From assembly GCF_030269305.1 (NCBI RefSeq), contig NZ_BSTC01000011.1:1-64000 (forward strand): 64,000 bases of DNA. The letters run 5' to 3'. This DNA is from Kineosporia sp. NBRC 101731. Lineage in GTDB: Bacteria; Actinomycetota; Actinomycetes; Actinomycetales; Kineosporiaceae. Numbering within the stretch: position 1 is the stretch's first letter; each line of letters opens with the position of its first letter. Shown here piece by piece: positions 50,189-57,723 of the stretch. A program made the position numbers and the translations under genes. Under the pieces are notes generated by a model that made no database searches, was not told the DNA's origin, and was given only the letters and a program-made list of their open reading frames with translations.

Positions 50189-52299
50189 AGCGCCGATTGC
50201 CGCATCTGGTGGGCCCGCGACTGAGCTGGCTGGTCGTACTCGTCGCCGTGGTGTTCTCCGGTCTCGCCCTCGCCCTGCCGATCACCGCGCAGGAGTCGGA
50301 CGCCGGGGTGGCCAACGTGCCCACCAGCGCCGAGTCCCGGCAGGCCGAGCAGGTGCGCGACGACCTCGGGGGCAGCGAGATCGTCCCCGCGATCGTGGTG
50401 ATCGATCGCACCGGCCAGGGGGGCCCGAAGCTCACCGACGACGACCGCGCTACGGTCGAGACCCTGGTCAAGAGTCTCCAGCGCTACGCCGTCGAGGGTT
50501 CGTCGGTGTTCCAGCAGTACTCCGACGACGGGGCGGCCGCGATCGTCGGGGTGCCGCTGTCGGCCCGGGCCTCCAACGACGAACTGGTCGCGACGGTCGG
50601 CGACATGCGCACCTACCTGGGCCAGGAGCTGACCGGCGGCCTGCGCGCCCAGGTGACCGGCGGCCCGGCCTTCACCGTCGACCTGGCCGGAGTGTTCGAC
50701 GGCGCCGACACCCGGCTGCTGATGGTCACCGCCCTGGTCGTCGCCGTGCTCCTGCTCCTGACCTACCGCAGCCCCTGGCTGTGGCTGGTGCCCCTGATCG
50801 TGGTCGGGGTCGCCGATCAGGTGGCCGTCTCCGTCGTGGCCATCGGCACGAAGGTGCTGCCGTTCACCACCGACGGCGCCTCGGTCGGCATCACCTCGGT
50901 GCTGGTGTTCGGCGCCGGCACGAACTACGCCCTGCTGCTCATCGCCCGTTACCGCGAGGAGCTGCGGCGTCACGAGAACCGCTACGAGGCCATGCGGATC
51001 GCCGTCGACCGGGCCGCCCCGGCGATCCTGGCCAGCTCCGGCACGGTCGTACTCGCGCTGCTGTGCCTGGGCTTCGCGCAGAGCCCTTCCAGCCGCAACA
51101 TCGGCCTGGGCGGCGCGCTCGGCATCGTCACCGCCGTCCTGTACGCCCTGCTCGTGCTGCCCGCCGCCATGACCGTGCCCGGCCGGCGACTGTTCTGGCC
51201 GTTCGTGCCGCGAGCCGGGCAGGAGGTGGCCGAGCGCTCCGGGTTCTGGTGGCGCGTGGCCGAGGGCGTCACCCGGCGTCCCGTGCTGGTGGGTTCCGCG
51301 AGCCTGGTCCTGCTCGCCGTCCTGATGATCCCCCTGGTCGGCCTGCGCACCGGCCTCTCACAGACCGAGCAGTTCCGGGCCACCCCGGAGTCGGTCACCG
51401 GCCAGGAGACCCTGGGCGAGCACTTCCCCGCCGGATCGTCCCAGCCCACGATCGTGGTGGTCGCCCGGGACGCCGCCGAGAAGGCGCAGACCGCGCTCGC
51501 GGACCTCGACGGGGTGCGCTCGGCCCGGCCCGAGCAGAGCACCTCCGCCACCGCCGACCGCACCGTCATCGACGTGGTGCTCGACGCGGCCCCGGCCTCC
51601 GACGCCGCGTTCGGCACGATCGAGCGGATCCGCACCACCGTGGACGGGATCGATCCGCAGGCACTGGTGGGTGGCTCCGACGCCCAGGCCCTGGACGCCG
51701 ACCGGATCGCCGACCGCGACCGCCGCATCGTCATCCCGCTGGTGCTGCTCGTCGTGCTGGCCGTGCTGCTGGTCCTGCTGCGCTCCCTGGTCGCGGCGGT
51801 GCTGCTGGTGCTGACCGTGGTGGCCACCTACGCCGCCGCGATGGGCGCCGCCTGGTTCGCGTTCGACCGCTGGTTCGGCTTCCCCGCGCTCGACCTGATC
51901 GTGCCCCTCATGGCCTTCCTGTTCCTGGTGGCCCTGGGCGTCGACTACAACATCTTCCTCACCACCAGGGCCCGGGAGGAAGCCGCGAAATCGCCGGAAG
52001 ACGTGGCCCGTGGCCCGATCTCGCTAGCCCTGGCGGTGACCGGAGGGGTGATCACCAGCGCCGGCATCCTGCTCGCGGCGGTGTTCGCGGTGCTCGGGGT
52101 GCTGCCCCTGATCACCCTCACCCAGATCGGCGTGATCGTCGGGTTCGGCGTGCTGCTCGACACCCTGCTGGTGCGCAGCGTGCTGGTCCCGGCCCTGGTC
52201 ACCCTGCTCGGGCGCTGGTTCTGGTGGCCGGGCGAACTGTCCCGCCGGCCCGCCGAGCAGGAAGAACCGGAGAAGACCCCGGTGCAGCCCATGCGGTGA
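50164..52299 (+). CDS. MMPL/RND-family membrane transporter
   Basis: A 711-residue MMPL protein with the duplicated layout of one helix, a large extracytoplasmic loop, then a block of five helices, twice. Signatures are VFGAGTNYALLLIARYREEL in the first half and LMAFLFLVALGVDYNIFLTT, RAREE in the second; the Asp-Tyr/Asn-Tyr pairs are the proton-relay positions. Such proteins export lipids, siderophores or antibiotics in actinomycetes. Start taken as GTG at 50164; a start slightly downstream is possible. Controlled by the divergent MarR, most likely. Cargo unknown. Confidence 0.93.
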   Translation: MELFDGGTKRRLPHLVGPRLSWLVVLVAVVFSGLALALPITAQESDAGVANVPTSAESRQAEQVRDDLGGSEIVPAIVVIDRTGQGGPKLTDDDRATVETLVKSLQRYAVEGSSVFQQYSDDGAAAIVGVPLSARASNDELVATVGDMRTYLGQELTGGLRAQVTGGPAFTVDLAGVFDGADTRLLMVTALVVAVLLLLTYRSPWLWLVPLIVVGVADQVAVSVVAIGTKVLPFTTDGASVGITSVLVFGAGTNYALLLIARYREELRRHENRYEAMRIAVDRAAPAILASSGTVVLALLCLGFAQSPSSRNIGLGGALGIVTAVLYALLVLPAAMTVPGRRLFWPFVPRAGQEVAERSGFWWRVAEGVTRRPVLVGSASLVLLAVLMIPLVGLRTGLSQTEQFRATPESVTGQETLGEHFPAGSSQPTIVVVARDAAEKAQTALADLDGVRSARPEQSTSATADRTVIDVVLDAAPASDAAFGTIERIRTTVDGIDPQALVGGSDAQALDADRIADRDRRIVIPLVLLVVLAVLLVLLRSLVAAVLLVLTVVATYAAAMGAAWFAFDRWFGFPALDLIVPLMAFLFLVALGVDYNIFLTTRAREEAAKSPEDVARGPISLALAVTGGVITSAGILLAAVFAVLGVLPLITLTQIGVIVGFGVLLDTLLVRSVLVPALVTLLGRWFWWPGELSRRPAEQEEPEKTPVQPMR

Positions 52300-52350
52300 C
52301 CACGAACGTTCGCCACCCCCGCACGGGGCCAGGCGTTAGGCTCGGGCGTC

Positions 52351-52917
52351 ATGCGGGAGCTGACCTACTACGTGGCAACGAGTCTCGACGGCCGGATCGC
52401 CGCCCCCGACGGGGACTGGAGCGCCTTCCCGGCCGAGGGCGACCACCTGGAGGCCATCGTCCGCGAGTACGCCGACACCCTGCCCAGCCACGTGCACGAG
52501 GCGCTGGGAGCCCACGCCGACACCTCGCGGTTCGACACGGTCTTCATGGGCTGGGGCACCTACACACCCGCCCGGGAGGCCGGGATCGACAGCCCGTACG
52601 CGCACCTGCGGCAGGTCGTCGCCTCCCGGCAGCCCCGGCCGGTCCCGGGGAGTATCGAACTCACAGCCGATCCCGCCGGCCGGATCGCGGAACTGAAGCA
52701 GGAGCGGGGCTCCGGCATCTGGCTGGCCGGCGGAGGCACCCTGGCCGGTGCCCTGATCGACCAGATCGACCGGCTCGTGCTGAAGATCAACCCGGTCGTG
52801 CTCGGCGCGGGTATCCCGCTGTTCGGTGGGATTCCCTACCTTCCAACGCGTTTCGAACGGATCGGCTGGCGCCCGTTCGAGTCCGGAGTGGTTTTCGCCG
52901 AATATGCCCGGCGCTGA
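52351..52917 (+). CDS. Dihydrofolate reductase-like (RibD C-terminal domain) protein
   Basis: A 188-residue stand-alone RibD_C/DHFR-like protein: YYVATSLDGRIAAPDGDWSA at the start, FMGWGTYTPAREAG, SGIWLAGGGTLAGALIDQID with the NADPH-binding Gly-Gly-Gly, and INPVVLGAGIPLFGG. These are usually general flavin- or pterin-type reductases; no deaminase domain is present, so it is not a riboflavin-pathway RibD. TAGGCT ends 7 nt before the ATG (52338-52343), a typical leaderless arrangement. The hairpin at 52942 follows. Confidence 0.9.
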   Translation: MRELTYYVATSLDGRIAAPDGDWSAFPAEGDHLEAIVREYADTLPSHVHEALGAHADTSRFDTVFMGWGTYTPAREAGIDSPYAHLRQVVASRQPRPVPGSIELTADPAGRIAELKQERGSGIWLAGGGTLAGALIDQIDRLVLKINPVVLGAGIPLFGGIPYLPTRFERIGWRPFESGVVFAEYARR

Positions 52918-52941
52918 TCACCCAGAATGGTGGACGCGGAT

Positions 52942-52960
52942 CACGACGGTCGCCGTCGTG
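52942..52960. terminator. Short hairpin between convergent genes
   Basis: CACGACGG (52942-52949) and CCGTCGTG (52953-52960) form a perfect 8-bp stem with a TCG loop between the DHFR-like gene and the convergent LuxR-type gene. It lacks a U-tract, as is common for high-GC actinobacterial terminators. Confidence 0.5.
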
Positions 52961-52976
52961 GCGGCCACGGGTCTGC

Positions 52977-53369
52977 TCACGGGATGAAGCGCTGCTGACG
53001 TGCCGACTGAACGGCGCTGTACCGGTTCGTCGCCTGGAGTTTGTGCATCGCGGTGCGCAGATAGCCCTTGACCGTCTCGGTGGTCACCCCCAGGCGCTCG
53101 GCCGCCTCGCTGTTGGTGGCGCCCACCCCGACCACGGCCAGCACGTCGACCTCCCGCCCGGTCAGGTGCTGGGGATAGACGACCCGGCTACGCCGGGGCC
53201 GGCTGGTCGACGAGGAGGACAGCCCGGACGGGGACAGGCCCTCCAGCAGCAAGGACGCCTTCTGCTGCAGATGCCGTTTCGCCTCCGGATCGCTCGTGGC
53301 ACCGGCCAGGCAGCGCAGCTGCGCGAACATGCGCCGGGTGTCGTCGAGCTGCGACGCCGTGACGGTCAT
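52977..53369 (-). CDS. Stand-alone LuxR-type HTH protein
   Basis: A 130-residue protein. The C-terminal 65 residues form a GerE HTH (PQHLTGREVDVLAVVGVGAT, NSEAAERLGVTTETVKGYLR, TAMHKLQATNRYSAVQSA). The N-terminal part is a short helical stretch followed by a Ser-rich linker; there is no receiver domain. Its ATG overlaps the stop of the preceding HTH gene (ATGA). Such receiver-less LuxR proteins can act as ligand-independent or partner-controlled regulators. Targets are unknown. Confidence 0.85.
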   Translation of the reverse strand: MTVTASQLDDTRRMFAQLRCLAGATSDPEAKRHLQQKASLLLEGLSPSGLSSSSTSRPRRSRVVYPQHLTGREVDVLAVVGVGATNSEAAERLGVTTETVKGYLRTAMHKLQATNRYSAVQSARQQRFIP

Positions 53370-53674
53370 GACAGCACGCCGAACCGCTCGCTGACACCCA
53401 GTTCCTCGCGGGCCCGGCGCACCCGCTGCGCGGCCACCCCCGAGGTGGTGGCGGTCAGGCGGGCGATCTGGCTGGCGGAGTATCCCTGGGCGCTCAGGGC
53501 CAGGGCGTGGCGCGCGGGGGTGGTCAGGCGCAGCACGGTCGCGGCTGCCACGCCGGAGTGCAATCCACTGAACCAGCCGCTGCGCCCGGCAACCGTCGGC
53601 GGTGTGCTCTCGCCAGGGAAATCCATTGCCAAACGGCGGATCTCGGCAATGATGCAGGCGACGTCGTCGTGCAT
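53366..53674 (-). CDS. Small HTH protein (sigma-70 region 4/LuxR-like), coupled to the next gene
   Basis: A 102-residue protein. Residues 52-90 read LTTPARHALALSAQGYSASQ, IARLTATTSGVAAQRVRRAR, a sigma-region-4/LuxR-type HTH; the N-terminal half is short and without known motif. ATG at 53674 has GGGAGG about 10 nt upstream. Its stop overlaps the start of a second, also receiver-less HTH gene. Two DNA-binding proteins made in equal amounts suggest a heteromeric regulator. Confidence 0.72.
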   Translation of the reverse strand: MHDDVACIIAEIRRLAMDFPGESTPPTVAGRSGWFSGLHSGVAAATVLRLTTPARHALALSAQGYSASQIARLTATTSGVAAQRVRRAREELGVSERFGVLS

Positions 53675-53885
53675 GTGGGCTCATCCTCCCGTGGCCGTAC
53701 GCACCCCATTACAGGCAGCCACCTAACGGGAAGTCAACGGCCTTAAGCTCCCGATATGCCCCTTTCTCGTCGAGCGGTTCCCGGCATCATCGGCTGCGCA
53801 CCCGGTTTGGGCTGACCATCAGGGATTTTCGCGAGAGCCGATAGCCTGGGCCGACCACGAGGACGTCTGATCAAGAAGGAGCACC

Positions 53886-54779
53886 GTGAAGCACGGCGTC
53901 ACCATTCTCACCGACCAGCCATGGGCGCAGTCACGCCCGATGTGGGCCGCGACGGAAGAGATGGGGTTCGACCACGCCTGGACCTACGACCACCTGATCT
54001 GGGGCGGCCTGCCGGACTCACCCTGGCTGGGGGGCATCCCGACCCTCACCGCCGCGGCCACCCTCACCTCCCGCATCCGGCTCGGCACGGCGGTGTGCGC
54101 GCCGAACTTCCGCCACCCCTTCGCCCTGCTGCGCGAGGCCCAGGCCGTGCACGACATCTCCGGCGGCCGGTTCGTGCTGGGCGTCGGCACCGGCGGTGAC
54201 CTCGACTCGCGCGTGCTCGGCCAGGCCCCGATGACCACGAAGGAGCGCGTCGACCGGTTCCAGGAGTTCACCGGTCAGCTGCTGCGCCTGCGCAGCGAGG
54301 ACCACGTCACCGAGCGGGGCCGCTGGTTCTCCACCGACGACGCGCGCACCCTCCCGCCGGTGCCGGACCTGCCCGTGGTGATCTCGGCCAACGGCCCGCG
54401 CAGCGTGCGGTACGCGGCCCGGGCCGGCGACGGCTGGATGACACTCGGCCCGGCCGCCACGACCCTCGAGGAGTGGTACACCGGGCTGGCCGGTCAGCAG
54501 AAGCTCCTGGACGAGGCCCTGGCCCTGGCCGGTCGCGAGGGGGCGACCTTCCCCCGCTACCTCATGCTCGACGCGCCGGGCTCCCGCCCCGACGTGCCGT
54601 TCTCACTGTCCAGCGCCGACCTCTACGAGGAGATCACCGGCCGGGCCGGCGAACTCGGCTTCACCGACGTGATCAGCCACTGGCCGCGCCCCTCCGGTCC
54701 GTACCGGGGAGAGGTGAAGGTGCTCGAAGAGGTCGCCTCCCGTCTGGCGACCCGGGCGACCCTGACGACGCGCGCCTGA
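53886..54779 (+). CDS. LLM-class flavin/F420-dependent oxidoreductase
   Basis: A 297-residue luciferase-like monooxygenase-fold enzyme. Hallmarks are MWAATEEMGFDHAWTYDHLI, TLTSRIRLGTAVCAPNFRHP, LREAQAVHDISGGRFVLGVG, TGG and VVISANGPRSVRYAARAGDG. In actinomycetes many such enzymes use coenzyme F420 rather than FMN; the sequence alone does not decide. GTG at 53886 has AAGGAG upstream. Its last 107 bp overlap, antisense, the C-terminal extension of the mannosidase remnant, suggesting that frame runs past its original end. Confidence 0.92.
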   Translation: MKHGVTILTDQPWAQSRPMWAATEEMGFDHAWTYDHLIWGGLPDSPWLGGIPTLTAAATLTSRIRLGTAVCAPNFRHPFALLREAQAVHDISGGRFVLGVGTGGDLDSRVLGQAPMTTKERVDRFQEFTGQLLRLRSEDHVTERGRWFSTDDARTLPPVPDLPVVISANGPRSVRYAARAGDGWMTLGPAATTLEEWYTGLAGQQKLLDEALALAGREGATFPRYLMLDAPGSRPDVPFSLSSADLYEEITGRAGELGFTDVISHWPRPSGPYRGEVKVLEEVASRLATRATLTTRA

Positions 54780-56268
54780 CCTCGTTCGCGCTGCGTACTA
54801 CCGGCGGGCCGGTCAGGCTCGAGAGCGCAACCGGCTCCGGCGTCCGGACCCGGAACGTGTGCGACTCGCCGGCGAGGAGCGAGACCAGCGCCTCGTCGGC
54901 GGCCGCGTCCGGGTGGGCACGACCGGCCAGCAGCGTGACGTCCCGGGTGAACGACTGAGCGGTCACGGTCACCGCGTAGCCGTCCCGGGTTCGCCGGGCC
55001 GACGTGAGCACCGGCGCGGGCGCATAGGAAAGATCCCGGTCCCGGGCGAAAAGGTGCGTGGCGCGGAGGTTTCCGGCCTCAGCCACCAGGGTCTCGCCGA
55101 CCGGGTCGCCGGGGGTGGCCAGCACCCGTGGCACCGTCAGCACCTGGGTCGACCAGGCCGCCACGTCGTGGGCCACCGACGCACCGGCCAGCACCGCCCC
55201 GCCGAACGTGATCCGGCGCAGAGTGAGATGGCCCCGGAACGGTTCGTCGCTGTCGTTGACCACCGCCACCCGCAGGCCCCCGGCGCCATCCGGCCGCAGA
55301 CTCAGCAGGCGCGGCGCGTAGGCCCGGCGCAACGCGAACCAGGCCGGGAGCGGCCGGTTCTCGCCGTCCACCAGGGCCCAGGACGTGCCCGGGGCATCAC
55401 CGGCCGGCCCGATCACACAGCCACCCGGGCGGGGCACCCGGGCGCGGGCCTGGTCAACGGCGAACATCGTGGCCCGTGCCTGCCGGAGCTGGCTCTCCCA
55501 CTGCCGATCAGCGTGCCGATCAGCGTGCCGATCAACCTGCCGGTCTCCGGAGCTCTCCGGGCCGGGCACCTCACCCACCGGCGTGTGCCGGCTGCCGCAC
55601 ACCACCAGCGAGGGGTGCGGGTCGGGCCGGGGCGTGTCCTGCCACACCAGCACCCCCTGCTCGTCGCACGCCTCGTAGAACTCGCGACTCTCCCCGCGCC
55701 CCTGGCCCCGGATCCGCAGCAGGTTGACGTTGGCCGCGACCACCCGGCCTACCACCGCATCCCGATCGCGCCGGGTAAGACGCTGGGGCAGCGTGGCTCC
55801 CGGAGACCAGACGACCCCTTTGACGAACACCGCGCGTCCGTTGACCGTGAGCCCGCAAACCTCACCGTCCGCGTCCACCGGCTCCTGGACCCGCACCGAG
55901 CGGAACCCGATCCGTCGCTGGTACCGGTCTAGTTCGTCGTGCTCGTTGGGCTCGTCGTGCTCGTTCTGAGCGGCGAGAGTGACCACCAAGGTGGCCAGTG
56001 GTTGCTCCCCGTAGCCCACCGGCCACCACACGGGGGCGTCCGGCACGGTGAGGGCGAGGGTCGCGGTGGTGTCGCCGGCATCAATGACGGACGTCGTGGA
56101 GCCCCGGTCTCCCGGGTCACCGAGCGGGTCGCTGACTGCGAGGCGAACCTTCAGCGGCCCGGCGCTGCCGGGCGTGCGCCCGATCGTCACGTGCACCTCG
56201 ACCCGGCCGGTGCCGTCCTCGTCCAGCGTCACCAGCGGACGCACCTCAACCAGCCTGGCCACGACCAC
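54673..56268 (-). pseudogene. Beta-mannosidase (GH2) remnant without catalytic domain
   Basis: A 531-residue open frame that matches actinobacterial GH2 beta-mannosidases in pieces. It begins at the Ig-like domain (RLVEVRPLVTLDEDGTGRVE), lacking about 190 N-terminal residues; continues GFRSVRVQEPVDADGEVCGL, VNLLRIRGQGRGESREFYEA and CDEQGVLVWQDTPRP; then the barrel is missing. LVVCGSRHT stands where LWCGNNE (acid/base Glu) should be, a 12-bp repeat follows, and the sequence resumes at GTSWALVDGENRPLPAWFAL through to ALSSLTGPPVVRSANE. Both catalytic Glu are gone. The tail then runs on to overlap the LLM gene antisense. GTG at 56268 still has AAGGAGG upstream, so it could be translated. Confidence 0.75.
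55502..55537. repeat. 12-bp tandem repeat at the deletion point of the mannosidase remnant
   Basis: TGCCGATCAGCG occurs at 55502-55513 and 55514-55525, and a third, variant copy TGCCGATCAACC follows at 55526-55537. In frame on the minus strand it encodes VDRHADRHADRQ. It lies exactly where the catalytic barrel is absent, so slippage or repair at the deletion may have produced it. Confidence 0.8.
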
Positions 56269-56401
56269 GCGCCCTCCTTGGCGATCACGGGCCGGTAGCG
56301 CGCCCGAGATGCCATCTTCACCTCAGCAGCGATGAAAGTCCGCTGAGAGATGGCGGTCCGTGCCGGAAAAGTGGCGATCGCCGGTGATGTGCGGTGAACG
56401 G

Positions 56402-57436
56402 TCAGCTCTCGCGGACCACCAGATGGCCCGCCACCACGTGCTGGCCCGGCGCCGGCGATCCGGCGATGGCCTCGAGCAGCAGTTCGCCCGCGCGGCGCCC
56501 GATCTCCTGAAGGCCCAGGTCCACCGTCGTCAGCGGCGGGCGCGCCGCCTCGGCCACCACGCCCCAGTTGTCCACCCCGACCACCCCGACCTGAAGGGGC
56601 AGGGAGGCGCCGGACTCGCGCAGCGCGTCCGTCGCCCCGCGCGCGATCACATCGGCACCGCAGAACACCCCGTCGACGTCCGGGTGTGCGCGTAGCAACT
56701 GGGTCACCGCGAACCGCCCCCACGCCTCGGTCCAGCCCCCGAACCACGGCTCACCGACCAGCTCCAGACCATGGTCCGTGAGCGCTTCGATCGTGGCCGA
56801 CGCGCGCTCGCGGGCCGAGGCGTGCGAGTGCGGCCCGGTGATGTGGGCGATGCGCCGGCGCCCGGTGCGCACCAGGTGCTCGATGGCCAGCCGGGCCGCC
56901 CCGCCCTCGTCGCTGGTGACGCTGATGTCGCCCTCGTCGGCGCTGGGGGCCAGGGCGTAGACCACGGGCACGGGCAGGTGCGTGCCGATCGGGGGCCGGG
57001 CGTCGGTGCGGCGTCCGGCCACGATGATGCCGTCCACCCGGCGTTCCAGAAGTCGCCGCAGGTGATGCTGTTCGCGAATCGGGTCGTCGCGGCTGTCGCA
57101 CAGGAAGGCCAGCATCTCGCCCAGGCCCAGGGCGTCCTCGGCCCCACGCATGATCGGGATGCTGAAGCGGCCGTAGCTGTCGGAGGTGATGATCCCGACG
57201 GTGAACGTGCGCCCGGTCAGCAGGCTGCGCGCGACCGTGCTGGGGGCGAACTCCAGCTCCTGGGCCGCGGCGCGCACCCGGGCCCGGGTCTCCTCCTTCA
57301 GGGTGCCGCGCCCGTTCAGCGCCTTGGAGGCGGTGCCCACCGAGACTCCCGCCCGCGCGGCGACATCGGCGATCCCGGCCCGGCGGGGGGAAGCGGGGTT
57401 GGTCGGGGGCACAGAGCTGGGGTCGGTGTCGCTCAT
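56402..57436 (-). CDS. LacI-family regulator of the hemicellulose island
   Basis: A 344-residue LacI repressor: HTH GIADVAARAGVSVGTASKAL, hinge EFAPSTVARSLLTGRTFTVG and a periplasmic-binding-like core (LFVDGVFCGADVIARG-type segment read here as VDGVFCGADVIARGATDALR; GVDNWGVVAEAARPPLTTVD). It lies between the mannosidase remnant, in the same direction, and the divergent GH127 gene. Two inverted copies of CAAACGGTTTCC flank the GH127 promoter and are its probable operators. The inducer is probably an arabinose- or mannose-containing oligosaccharide; inferred from neighbours. Confidence 0.9.
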   Translation of the reverse strand: MSDTDPSSVPPTNPASPRRAGIADVAARAGVSVGTASKALNGRGTLKEETRARVRAAAQELEFAPSTVARSLLTGRTFTVGIITSDSYGRFSIPIMRGAEDALGLGEMLAFLCDSRDDPIREQHHLRRLLERRVDGIIVAGRRTDARPPIGTHLPVPVVYALAPSADEGDISVTSDEGGAARLAIEHLVRTGRRRIAHITGPHSHASARERASATIEALTDHGLELVGEPWFGGWTEAWGRFAVTQLLRAHPDVDGVFCGADVIARGATDALRESGASLPLQVGVVGVDNWGVVAEAARPPLTTVDLGLQEIGRRAGELLLEAIAGSPAPGQHVVAGHLVVRES

Positions 57437-57469
57437 GGTCGTCGGGGGTCCGTTCCTGGTCGACGTACC

Positions 57470-57528
57470 CCCTGTTCGTGATCATGCACAACCTCCCCCG
57501 GGGAGGTTGTGCATGATCACGAACAGGG
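57470..57528. repeat. Dispersed palindromic element, perfect copy (copy 5 of 5)
   Basis: A 59-bp perfect palindrome: 29-base arms (57470-57498 and 57500-57528) around one C. The arm begins CCCTGTTCGTGATCATGC and ends ACAACCTCCCC. It lies between the divergent lacI and GH127 genes, 34 bp upstream of the lacI ATG, so here it cannot simply be a terminator. It could influence lacI expression as a cruciform or in the 5' leader. Confidence 0.85.
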
Positions 57529-57549
57529 ATGAGAGGAACCAGGTAAGCA

Positions 57550-57663
57550 GGAAACCGTTTGCCTAGCAACTCGCCGTTCCCCGACGTCCATCAATCGGTG
57601 GCTTTTGAGGTCTTGACCGGTCTAAACCAGCGACTTACGTTATGTCACGGACAAACGGTTTCC
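57550..57663 (+). promoter_or_regulatory. GH127 promoter flanked by two inverted LacI-type operators
   Basis: GGAAACCGTTTG (57550-57561) and CAAACGGTTTCC (57652-57663) are exact inverted copies 90 bp apart; each contains the AAACCGTTT/AAACGGTTT core typical of LacI/CcpA-type operators. Between them TTGACC (57613-57618) and TACGTT (57636-57641) with 17-bp spacing form a good promoter for the GH127 gene, with the second operator near +1. DNA looping by a LacI tetramer or dimer pair is plausible. Confidence 0.65.
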
Positions 57664-57723
57664 TCAGTTTTCCGGCAGTGGGGCGACGGGCTCCGGGCCG
57701 GCCCGCGAACGAGAGGGCGACAC

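Noticed and set aside
50781-53726. 981-codon plus-strand frame across the MMPL, DHFR-like and HTH genes
   Set aside because: It covers three recognised genes in another frame; the product is Arg/Pro/Gly-rich without a domain.
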